Below, in pieces: positions 29,743-40,212 of a stretch of DNA of 64,000 bases; the first letter of the stretch is position 1; each line of letters begins with the position of its first letter. A model generated the notes under the pieces. It was not told where the DNA came from. It did no database searches and saw only the letters and a program-made list of their open reading frames with translations. A program made the position numbers and the translations under genes. The DNA is from Calamus simplicifolius (taxonomy: Eukaryota > Streptophyta > Magnoliopsida > Arecales > Arecaceae), in the NCBI GenBank assembly GCA_900491605.1, contig UESW01003833.1, positions 1,698,652 to 1,762,651 on the forward strand, written 5' to 3'.

Positions 29743-31148
29743 TGTTGATGCTGGATCACCAAATTGTTTTTTTTCTAGGGTTTTTCCCAGATCTCTCTCT
29801 CTCTCTTTGTTTTCTTTTTAAGGAAGAAGTCCCCCCACCCCCCCCTTTCTCCCCCTTTTTATCCTCCTTTTATGATTATTTATTTTTTTTTCCTTTTCAT
29901 TATCCTGGATGTCCACGTGTAGGATAAGTGTTCATCTTGCATTACGTGGTCATTCAGTGATAATGCTTAATAAGGATATTAAGAAACTTGCCCATGAAGG
30001 AATCCTTTTTCATGATGATCTTGGTTATCCCAAAGGAATGTCAGAGGTAGTGGAGACGTCAGAGTGAGGGAAAAGGGATCTGGCTCCAAAATAGAGGTTC
30101 AGTGTCCCCTTTTGGTGTTTGTCTTATGCGGACCATTTAAAGCGTGATGTTTTTAGCATTTCTCGATTTCTGTTCCGAATATGACGGCTTATCTCGTTTA
30201 GTGGTCCTGACGTGGGGATTATTCTTAAACCGGGGGATCGCCTGAGGCTGGGGGCTGCCTAGGCTCTAGGGGCCGCCTAGACTCTGGAGGCCGCCCAAGA
30301 CTGGGGGCCGCCCAGGATTGGGGGCCGCCCAGGATTGGGGGCCGTCCAAGCTCTAGGGGCCGCCTAGGATCGGAGGCCCCCTAGATTCTGGAGGCCGCCC
30401 AAGACTGGGGGGCCGCCCAGGACAGGGGGCCGCCCAGGACTGGGGGCCGCCCAGGATTGGGGGCCGTCCAAGCTCTAGGGGCCGCCTAGGATCGGAGGCC
30501 ACCTAGACTCTGGAGGCCGTCCAAGACTGGGGGGCCGCCCAGGACTGGGGGCCGCCCAGGATTGGGGGCCGCCCAGGATTGGGGGCCGTCCAAGCTCTAG
30601 GGGCCGCCTAGCTCTGGGGGCCGCCCAAGACTGGGGGCCGCCCAGGACTGGGGGCCGCCCAGAATTGGGGGCCGTCCAAGCTCTAGGGGCCGCCTAGGAT
30701 CGGAGGCCGCCTAGACTCTGGAGGCCGCCCAAGACTGGGGGGCCGCCCAGGACTGGGGGCCGCCCAGGATTGGGGGCCGTCCAAGCTCTAGGGGCCGCCT
30801 AGACTCTGGGGGCCGCCCAAGACTGGGGGCCGCCCAGGACTGGGGGCCGCCCAGGATTGGGGGCCGTCCAAGCTCTAGGGGCCGCCTAGGATCGGAGGCC
30901 GCCTAGACTCTGGAGGCCGCCCAAGACTGGGGGGCCGCCCAGGACTGGGGGCCGCCCAGGACTGGGGGGCCGCCCAGGATTGGGGGCCGTCCAAGCTCTA
31001 GGGGCCGCCTAGGATCGGAGGCCGCCTAGACTCTGGAGGCCGCCCAAGACTGGGGGGCCGCCCAGGACTGGGGGCCGCCCAGGATAGGGGGCCGTCCAAG
31101 CTGCCTTTTATTTATTTAGTTTAACTATTTTGCTCATTATCCATATCA
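29743..31148 (-). repeat. Gypsy 3' LTR (left copy)
   Basis: This 1406-bp LTR starts at TGTTGATGCTGG and ends CCATATCA in plus orientation. In sense orientation the U3 begins at 31148, and most of U3 is the GC-rich minisatellite at 30230-31110. A TATA-like ATAAAAGG lies near 29867 on the minus strand. It carries about 55 bp near 29762-29815 that the other LTR lacks, including a CT microsatellite. Confidence 0.93.
30230..31110. repeat. GC-rich U3 minisatellite, left LTR
   Basis: About fifty units of 17-18 bp with core GGGGGCCGCCCAGGA and variants (TTGGGGGCCGTCCAAGCT, CTAGGGGCCGCCTAGGA, TCGGAGGCCGCCTAGACT, CTGGAGGCCGCCCAAGA) occur in a recurring order, giving a higher-order period of roughly 105-125 bp. 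The plus strand is G-rich with runs of five to six G. Confidence 0.93.
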
Positions 31149-31175
31149 TATGCCCCCTCGCCCATCTTTCTTGTA
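31149..31175 (-). other. Gypsy polypurine tract
   Basis: On the minus strand the bases just inside the 3' LTR read GATGGGCGAGGGGGCATA, purine-rich and directly abutting the LTR. This is the expected place and composition for the plus-strand primer. Confidence 0.65.
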
Positions 31176-31489
31176 TATATGCGTGGCATGCGTATGCAAG
31201 GAGGAAGGGCGGAAAAATTTGAATTTCGAAAATTCAGTACGTGATAAGTGACACTTTGGAAAAAGGGAAAAGGAGGGGAGGCGCGCGTTTCTGAGAGGAT
31301 GGCGTCTTTTCACCTGTCCGGCTATACGGACGGACCATCATGTATCTTTGTGGCGCCCGAAGCGTCATGTCTGGCTTATATATATGTTAAAAAGATCATC
31401 CCTTTCCTTTAGTTCTCGATTTTGTGTCTTCCTCCGTCTTTACCTTCTCAAGCCCAGGTTAGTTGGCTTTTTCCTCCTCCTTTTTCTTT

Positions 31490-33803
31490 ATGGACCCTTC
31501 CGTAGATAGAAAAGGCAAGGGTCCCATGAAAGAGCCCTCCCGAGAGGAGATCCTTCGGGCACGTCGAGAGGCCTTGGGAGGGTAATCATCCGCGGGGACC
31601 AACCCGCTACTCCCTCCAGTCAACCCGTGTCTAGGTCATTACCTCAGTCTCTTAGGGCTCCTGGCTCGTCCGCCGGCCATGAGGTGGAGCCTCCTGTGGC
31701 TGTCTCCAAACTGGCTGGGCCGGCGGACATTGCTTCAGTAATGTCCTCACAGGACCTTAGAAATCTTAGGGCTCAATTTGGAGTTCCGGATAACATTCAG
31801 CTTTCTGTCCCTCTTCCAGAGGACAGGGTTAGTCGAGGGCAACCGGGTAAGATCGCTCTATACGAAGAGTTTTTTAAGAGCGGTCTACGATTGCCCTTTC
31901 ACCCCTTTTTTATAAATCTGTTAAATCGGTACCACCTTATTCCGGCACAGCTCACTCCCAATTCCATCCGCGTTATATTTTCGTTTTTAGTTCTTTGCTC
32001 CTTTCATGGAGCCTCTGCTAGGCTTTCCTTGTTTAGGTCCCTGTATAGAATCCGAAACCCCGTTAGGGATGGGTGGTGGAGTTTTGCCTCAAGACCCAAA
32101 AGGGTTCTAAAACTCAACCTCCCATCTAAAATCAAAGGGTGGAAGTCTAGGTTTTTTTATGCGCACTTGGAGGGGTTAGATGTGGATTGGGGTACTCCAG
32201 ATACTAGCCCAAACCAGAACGCGAGCATTGAAGAGAGAGACCGCGAGCTATTTAATACCTTAATTTCTACAATCATTCCCCCTAGTAGGGAGTTGCTATC
32301 GGAGGGTAATCTCCGGGAGGCTGCGTTCGTGCCGGCGTCGCTGGCTGCAGCGCCCGGTGAGCTTCAAAGAATTTATCTTTTCTTTTTTCTTTTTTCATTT
32401 TAGCTAACCCTGTGTTTGTCATTTTGTAGCAATGAAGTTCTCTCGAGATTTCCTGGTATCACAGCTTCGAAAAAGAGAAAGAAGTGAGCGTGATACGCCG
32501 GCGGGGGGCGAACCTAAAAGACCCCGTCAACTGGGATCGGACAGTCAGGTCCAACCTCCAGCGATCATCCCAGAGGCGACCTTAATAGAAGATAGTGAAG
32601 AGGAAATGAGTCCTCCGACGGGGGTCCCTGTAGGAGGTCCTGCCGAGAGCATTCCATCTCCCGCACAGAGTGTTGGGGAATCTACAAGGGACATAGAAGC
32701 AGCTAAGGCTGACTTACCAGGTCCTTCGTTATCGATGGAAGCGGATGTTCCTGCTCCCGCCTCACCGGGTATTTCAAGGACCCCGCGCTCGGCTCCCCAA
32801 CCACCTAGCGAGAATATTGGATACAAGAGTTGTCTATCAGAGACAATCCTTAAGCTCGCAACCTTGCCCAGATTTCAAGATAAGCTGAGGAAGGTAACAC
32901 AGGCAGAGGCGTTTGATACTATGTTTACCGCTACACTGCAGGTAAAGTCTGATTTTTGCTTCTTCTTTTTTTTTTGGTCATCAAACTTGGACACTGACCG
33001 AGTGCGCTTCGCAGACGGCTAATGGTCTCTTCGTGCTGCGCGAAGACTTAGACAAAGCTAAGTCCCGGAATGCCAGTCTAGATAAAGAGTTGGTGGATAC
33101 TAGGGCCCGGGAATCAAAAGCATTGCATGACCTTCAGGTCATGCAGGAAGATTATCGGACCTGGAGAGGAAGGGCAGAGCAAGAACTGCGGAGTTTAGAC
33201 GCTCAGCTGTGTGAGGTCCGAGCAAGGTTGCTGCCAACAGAAGAAAAGTTAAAAGAAACTTCCCTCAGGCTGGAACACACGGAGAATCGAGCCGATAGTG
33301 CAGAGGCCGCCGCTCGTGACGCCATGGAAAAGCTGGTTTTAGCTGAGAAGGACACCAAAAATGCCCTTGATAGAGTCGCAGCAGCAATGGTGGAGGCTCA
33401 GAAGAAGATGGCTGCGATTGAGGCCGAAGCTCAGGAGAAGATAGCTGTGGCTGAGGCCAACGCTCGGGAAAAGGTGGCCATAGCGGAAGCTAGAGCCAGG
33501 GATGCTATCAAAGAATACAAAGGCTCCCCAGATTTCGAAGCGGAGTTCCAGGAGGCTGCCCTAGACGCTTTTGAGGAAGGCTTTGAGAAATGTAAGCGGA
33601 TACTGGCCCGACAATTCAACTTAAAGGACCTCGAGCGTTTTCGACCCGTGGATGACGAAGAAGTTTCCGATAGGAAGGTCGAAGACGTGGTGAGTGAAGC
33701 AGTGGCGACTGAGACTCTCGCTGCAGAAAAGCCTCTTGCCGAGGAGCCGGCTGCCAATCCTGACGCTGAGAAAGAGCCTTCAAAAACTGATCCAGGGTGT
33801 TGA
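31490..33803 (+). CDS. Gypsy opposite-strand spliced ORF (PF04195-type domain)
   Basis: This gene runs opposite to gag-pol inside the same element. Exons are 31490-32356, 32430-32941 and 33015-33803. Both introns are 73 nt, GT-AG, and join in frame (phases 1 and 0). The first exon contains LRLPFHPFFINLLNRYHL then LTPNSIRVIFSFLVLC, matching the 'putative gypsy type transposon' family PF04195. The middle exon is low-complexity and Pro/Ser/acidic. The last exon is an Ala/Glu/Lys-rich coiled coil of about 150 residues. Such antisense ORFs are known in Tat-group elements (gene23 of maize Grande, aORFs of Ogre-like elements); their role is unknown. The ATG at 31490 leads 31 codons to a stop, and the long frame opens one base out of step near the GGG at 31578, so either a base is missing or translation starts lower down. 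Confidence 0.8.
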
Positions 33804-34080
33804 GTTTATTTTGATTTTTATCTTAAATTCGGTCCCATTTAAGGACCTTTTTGTTGTAAAAATCCGTCTGCTGACAAGTTTTAACTTTAAATGAATGAAT
33901 GTTACTCTTTATCGATCTGGTTTAGTTTAATATTTCCTCTGCTTTATTTTTGGCTCCTGTTTGCGAATTAAGACGATAGTGCTGCTTAATTTAGATAGCT
34001 TGCCAGTACTCGACTATTCTCGAAGCGCAACTCAAAGTTACCCTAACCAGGATTCACACTTTCTTAAGAATGAGTTATAC
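33804..34080. other. Spacer downstream of the opposite-strand ORF
   Basis: Non-coding element sequence between the plus-strand ORF stop and the 101-bp array. It probably includes the 3' untranslated regions of both converging transcripts. Confidence 0.5.
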
Positions 34081-34636
34081 TTGGACCGTCGAGCCATCGA
34101 GCTGCCTACCGTGGTTGGAACCGCTTAAGTCAAGGACTTGAACCTCCTCAGGGGTGAGTTACACGGCCTGGGGGTGTCCTTTGGACCGTAGGGCCGTCGA
34201 GCCGCCTGTCGTGGTCGAGGCCGCTTAAGTCGAGGACTTGAACCTCCTCAGGGGTGAATTACACCGGCCTGGGGTGTCCTTTGGACCGTAGGGCCGTCGA
34301 GCCGCCTACCGTGGTCGAGGCCGCTTAAGTCGAGGACTTGAACCTCCTCAGGGGTGAGTTACACCGGCCTGGGGGTGTCCTTTGGACCGTAGGGCCGTCG
34401 AGCCGCCTGTCGTGGTCGAGGCCGCTTAAGTCGAGGACTCGAACCTCCTCAGGGGTGAATTACACCGGCCTGGGGGTGTCCTTTGGACCATAGGGCCGTC
34501 GAGCCGCCTGTCGTGGTCGAGGCCGCTTAAGTCGAGGACTTGAACCTCCTCAGGGGTGAATTACACCGGCCTGGGGGTGTCCTTTGGACCATAGGGCCGT
34601 CGAGCCGCCTGTCGTGGTCGAGGCCGCTTAAGTCGC
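34081..34636. repeat. 101-bp tandem array between converging gypsy ORFs
   Basis: About 5.5 copies of a 100-101-bp unit containing TTTGGACCGTAGGGCCGTCG have marks at about 34183, 34283, 34384, 34485 and 34586. The array lies between the stop of the plus-strand ORF (33803) and the stop of gag-pol (34707). Confidence 0.93.
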
Positions 34637-34706
34637 CCTGAATAATTATTCAAAGATATGTATTCAAAAGTGCAGACTTATTTAACATTTACGTAAATAC
34701 ATTATA

Positions 34707-37700
34707 TCACTGGTAATACGGCCGAAGATTGTCTGCATTCCATGTTCGGGGAATTAGTTGTCCGTCCAGATCTTCTAGCTGGTATGCTCCTCGGTGAAGA
34801 ACCTTTCTCACCCGATAGGGTCCTTCCCAGTTCGGGGATAGTTTGCCCCCTTCCGTTGGTTTGGACACCGAAGCTCTTCTTAGAACTAAGTCTCTCTGAC
34901 GAAAGTCCTTCGGGCGGACGCGAGCATTGTAATACCTTGCTACTTGTTGTTGGTATGCTGCAATCTTAACCCGAGCCTGATCTCTTGCTTCATCAATGAG
35001 GTCAAGACTGGCTCTTAAGCCGGGGAGGTTGTCTGCTTCATTATATGCTTCTACTCGGCCACTTGGCAAGCCAATTTCAACGGGAATAACAGCTTCGGAA
35101 CCAAAAACCAGGTTGAATGGCGTCTCTCCTGTCGGCACTCTGGGTGTTGTGTGGTATGCCCAGAGTACACTCGGGAGCTCTTCTACCCATCTTCCTTTGG
35201 ATGTATCCAATCTAGTTCTTAGTCCTCGTAATATCATGCGATTTGTAACTTCAGCCTCTCCGTTAGATTGTGGATGGCCGACGGAGGTGAATCGTTGCAC
35301 GATACCGAGGTCAGTACAGAAAGTCCGAAAGGCGTTGTTGTCAAACTGTCGGCCATTGTCAGTGATAAGAGTGTGTGGGATGCCGTAGCGACAAATAATG
35401 GCTTTCCAGAAAAAGGTTTTAACTTTAGCTTCAGTAATTTTGGCAAGTGCTTCAGCCTCGACCCATTTAGTAAAATAATCAATGGCCACTAATAGAAATT
35501 TGCGCTGTCCTGTCGCAGGGGGGAAAGGGCCGAGGATATCCATACCCCACTGAGCGAAGGGCCAGGGGGAAGAAAGAGAATTTAGCTGAGAAGACGGTTG
35601 CCGTTGAATGCAGGCGTACCGTTGGCATGAATCACATCTTTTCACTAATTCTGTTGCATCCTCTTGCATGGTGAGCCAGTAGTATCCTTGTCGGAGAGCC
35701 TTGCGTGCTAAAGATCGCCCTCCGGAATGATTCCCACAGATGCCTTCATGAATTTCCCTAAGGACATAATCGGCATCTACCGAACTAACACATTTAAGGA
35801 GGGGCTGAGAGAAGGATTTTTTATAAAGTTGGCCTTCTAATAGCACAAATTTAGAAGCCCTCCGTTTAAGCAGCTTAGCTTCTTCAAGATCAACCGGGAG
35901 AACGCCGTCTTTTAGATACCGGACATAAGGTTCCATCCAGGTTTCTTTTTGGATAATGGGCAGGACTTCCTCAGTGGCTTCGATGCTAGGTGCCTCCAGA
36001 TACTCAATATAGGTCTTACCCATAGAACTATCCATCGAGGTAGCTAGCCGGGCCAACATGTCGGCCCTAGCATTTTCGCCTCTGGGTATATAACTAATAA
36101 CAAAGTGATCCAATAAGGGAATCAATGATCTAACTTTATTCAGATATTGAAACATGATAGGGTCACGGGCCTCATACTCTCCTGATACTTGGGCGGAAAT
36201 GAGCTGTGAGTCGGTGAAGACTCGAAGACTTCTGATTCCCATTCCGTGTGCTAGTTTGATTCCGGTCAGCAAAGCCTCATACTCAGCTTGATTATTGGTG
36301 GCCTCAAAGAGAAAACGAAGAGCATATTCTACTATCGTGCCCTCCGGGCTAGCGAGAATGAGTCCAGCTCCGCTGCCTTGTGAATTAGAGGCCCCATCAA
36401 CATGGAGGACCCAGGCTTCATGATCCGCCGCCTCATTATCTGACAGAATTCGGGGAAGTTCTTCTTGAGGCTGTTCAGACCAGGTGCATTCTACTAGGAA
36501 ATCAGCCAAAACCTGAGATTTCAAAGATGCCCTGGGTTGAAATGATAAGTCGAATTCTCCCAGTTTGATGGCCCACTTGGCTAACCGGCCAGAAGTGTCG
36601 GGCCGTGACAAAATAGCTCTGAGAGGTTGATCAGTGAGGACGACTATAGGATGAGCTTGGAAATAAGGTCTGAGTCGCCGGGCAGAAACGAATAAAGCGA
36701 AGATGACTTTCTCTGCTTTAGAATACCTCTCTTCCGGACCATGAAGTACTTTGCTGGTGTAATATACAGGTCGTTGAACGGCATGGTCGCCGACACGCAC
36801 CAAAACAGAACTAACGGCTTCCGAAGAAGCCGCCAAGTAAAGGAAAAGCTTCTCTCCTTCCTCTGGCTTAGATAGTAGGGTGGTGTAGATAAAAACTCCT
36901 TGAGTTCTTCGAAAGCTTGCTGGCACTCATCCGTCCATTCAAAGCCATCTGCTTTACGCAGGATTTTAAAGAAGGGCAAACATCTCTCAGCTGATCTGGA
37001 CAAGAATCGGCTTAACGCTGCTATCCTCCCGGTGAGTTGTTGCACCTCCTTCTTACATATAGGTTGTCTCATACTGAGGATGGCTTGAATTTTCTCTGGG
37101 TTTGCTTCAATCCCACGCCGGGTGACCAAGAAACCCAAGAATTTCCCTGCCGTAACTCCAAATGCACACTTGCGGGGGTTGAGCTTTATTCTATGGAGCC
37201 GGAGGTTGTGGAAAGTTTCCTGCAGGTCAGCGACATGGTCGGTGGCATATGTGCTTTTTGTCAACATATCATCTACATACACTTCCATGTTCCGGCCTAG
37301 TTGGCTTTTAAACACCTTGTTCATCAGCCTCTGATATGTGGCTCCCGCGTTCTTCAATCCGAAGGGCATTACTTTATAACAATAAATGCCCTTCTCAGTG
37401 ATAAAAGAAGTATGCTCTTCATCTGCGGGGTCCAACTTTATCTGATTATACCCTGAGAAAGCATCCATGAAACTAAGGAGTTCATGACCAGAAGTCGAAT
37501 CTACTAACTGGTCGATGCGGGGCAGTGGAAAACTGTCCTTAGGACAGGCTTTGTTCAAATCTGTGTAGTCGATGCATATTCTCCATCCTCCGCTGGCTTT
37601 CCGAACCATAACAACATTGGCTAGCCAATCAGGATATCGTGCTTCTCGAATATGACCGGCCATAAGCAACTTGTCAACCTCCGCATCAATGACCTTATGC

Positions 37701-40141
37701 CGCTCAGGAGCAAAACTCCTCTTCTTCTGGCGGATAGGGCGGCAGCTTGGATTAATATTAAGTTGATGAGTAATTACCTCTGGAGGAATTCCGACCATAT
37801 CCGTTATTTTCCAAGCAAAGACATCCGCATTCATTGATAAGAAAGCCAGGAGCTGGTCCCGGACCTCAAGGGGAAGGAGCTCGCCGATCTGCACGACTTT
37901 AGTGGGGTCACCTCCCAGTGGGTAAGATATCAGAAGTTCCGCTGGCTCTCCTCTCCGCTCAGCTTCCCTGGGGTCGAACGACTCGGTCACCGAAGGAACA
38001 TCAGCCATCTGGGGACTAGGGGCTAAATGATAGCAAGGTCTGACCGAGTCCACCTCTCCACGCATCACTCCGACCCCATGCTCGGTAGGGAACTGCACTA
38101 ACAAGCGCTTGGTAGATATAATTGCATCTAATGTGTTCAAGCCGGGACGACCAAGAATGGCGTTGTAAGCCAAAGGAACCTGAACCACCAGAAAATCCAT
38201 CATAACCGTGCTTTGACACGGTGGCGAACCCGCCGTAGCTGGCAGAGTAATCTCGCCCTCCACCCGGATGGAGTCTCCAGTAAAACCAACCAGAGGGATG
38301 GCTACGGGCCGAAGAGAATCCAGAGATAGACTCATCCGAAGAAATGCGTCATAGGTAAGCACATTAGCGGAGCTCCCGCTGTCTATTAAGATTCTTTTTA
38401 CAGGATGCCTAGCGATCGTCATTGAGACAACAACACTATCATCCTTTACAGTATTACCCCCCGCTACACTTCCCTCAGGAAGGGTTACATCATTTAACAC
38501 TTCTGCTCCTCTTGGTCTCTTGGAAGATGAAGCCTTTCCACGAGAAATCATGCCCACCATCTTTTCTGTTGGGGTGTTGTCGATGCTGGCTTGAGCAGGA
38601 GGAGGTCCCATCAGAGCCGGCACCGGGGGAACTTCCTTTTTCTGCACATATTGCCCCAGATAGCCCCTTTGAATCAGCTCTTCGATGGCCTGCTTTAAAT
38701 TCCGACATTCTTCAGTATCGTGGCCATAATCCCTATGGAAACGGCAGTAGCGACTTCTATCACGGGCAGTGCCCTTCTTCAACGGGGGCGGACGCCGCAA
38801 ATAAGGTTCGTTTTCAATCTCCATAAGGATATGACTTCGAGGTGCCAAGAGGGGTGTAAGATGGTCCTCCCTGGGAGCTTGATTCTTGCGGCGATCAGTC
38901 GGTCGATGCAAGAGCTCAGGCTTCTTGAGGGGAGGTCCGACCAATTCCGGGCGAGCGGGTCTTTTGCTAGCCCTCCCCTGCACACCTCTCCTGGATGAAT
39001 CAGCTTCGTCGGCGCGGATGTACTTCTGCGCGCGGCTCAGGAGATCGGCGTAAGAAGAAGGAGGCTTTTTATCAAGAGAGTAAGTAAAACGGGAGGGTCG
39101 GAGCCCCCGCTTTAAAGCTAGAGTGGCCACAGCGTCCTCAAGATGATAAACCTCCAGGGCCGCCACCTTGAAGCGGGTTACAAAATCCTTCAAGGATTCT
39201 CCTTCCTGCTGTTGCACTGAGAATAGGCTGTCTGCCACCCGAGGAATTTTTCGACAGGCGTCGAAGTGAGCCAGAAAAGACCTCTCTAACTGCCGAAAAG
39301 AATCGACACTTCGTGAGGGCAGATGAGAATACCAGACACGAGCCGCCTTGCGGAGGGTGGCCGGGAAGGCAATGCATAAGAGGGCGTCTGTTGCTCCCTG
39401 GACCTGCATGATAGCTTTATAGCTTTCCAAATGATCTAGGGGATCAGTGGTGCCGTCATAGGGATCAAGCTGAGGAAATCGAAACCTCCTTGGAATGGGT
39501 TCTCCCATGATACGCCGAGAAAGAGGAGGGCGGGCATCATAATCTGATCCTGGCTGGTTATTGATTTTTTGACTGAGTTCTTCCAGCCGACGGTCTTGCT
39601 CTTCAAGGCGCCTTTCCATCCTGTCGGTCACGCCTCCTTCAGCCGGTTCAGGAGAACTGGAAGGAGTCCGATGGCGCCATCGACGATGCCCCGCATAAGG
39701 TTCCTTTCCCCGTCGCCGACCGGTAGGCAGACCGTCGGGGGAATGGGACAAGGAGCGGGAACCGTCACGGAGACTCTGGGACCACCGCCTTCCTGGAGAA
39801 TAAGAGCGGAGAGGCTTCGTCGGAGGAGATCTCCCTCGAGCTGACTGTCGGCTAACAGGAGTAGCCGACCTAGGCGATAGAGGCCGCTCGAGCCGTTGTG
39901 GAATCCCTTGAGAGTGTCGTTCTTGCAACTGCTGAACCATCCCCACGAGAGTCTGGACCTGCTGAGTGAGGATCAGCAGTTGGTCTTGGGGAACAGCCGG
40001 AGTCGGTAGTGGTGAGGAAGAAGCCGGAGGGGTCGACTTCACCGGCTGAGAAGGGCCAAGAGGCGCGAGATCATCATTGGGGGGCGAAGGATGCCCCCCA
40101 GACCAATCAGTAGGATCTTCTTCCAGAGATCTGGAGCTCAT
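34707..40141 (-). CDS. Gypsy gag-pol polyprotein (one frame break)
   Basis: The polyprotein starts at the ATG at 40141; an upstream in-frame TTG at 40210 overlaps the primer site and is not a start. In order: an Arg/Ser-rich N-terminus, the gag domain (WYSHLPSRSVDSFRQLERSF), a CRFHRDYGHDTEEC knuckle-like motif, aspartic protease (ILIDSGSSANVL), reverse transcriptase (KVMPFGLKNAGATYQ and YVDDM near residue 955), a first RNase H (LVLF-type core to KSQVLADFLVE), a second RNase H (LHVDGASNSQGSGAG, TDSQL, NARADMLA), and integrase with an H-H-C-C finger, D, D and E residues in WGMDILGPF, ITDNGRQFD and HPQSNGEAE. Two RNase H domains mark the Tat group. The frame changes once at the GGG run near 36878-36880, between RT and the first RNase H; otherwise it is open throughout. 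Its product would assemble particles in the cytoplasm and copy the element. Confidence 0.92.
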
Positions 40142-40190
40142 CCTTGTGGAATCGTAGAACAGGCGTATCTCACTGCTCCGACGATAAGCT

Positions 40191-40209
40191 CCCCCTTCCT
40201 GGCGCGCCA
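40191..40209 (-). other. Gypsy primer-binding site
   Basis: On the minus strand TGGCGCGCCAGGAAGGGGG starts three bases inside the 5' LTR. The leading TGG pairs with a tRNA CCA end, as in all LTR elements. I did not assign the tRNA with certainty. Confidence 0.75.
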
Positions 40210-40212
40210 ATC

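Noticed and set aside
30230..31110. Regular short repeats that could suggest a CRISPR array
   Set aside because: Units are contiguous 17-18-bp minisatellite variants without unique spacers, lie inside LTRs, and the genome is a plant's.
36644..36926. Overlap of two long gypsy frames as a programmed frameshift signal
   Set aside because: The frame changes between RT and RNase H, where no Ty3/gypsy recoding site is expected, and at a short G-run like the other apparent base losses.
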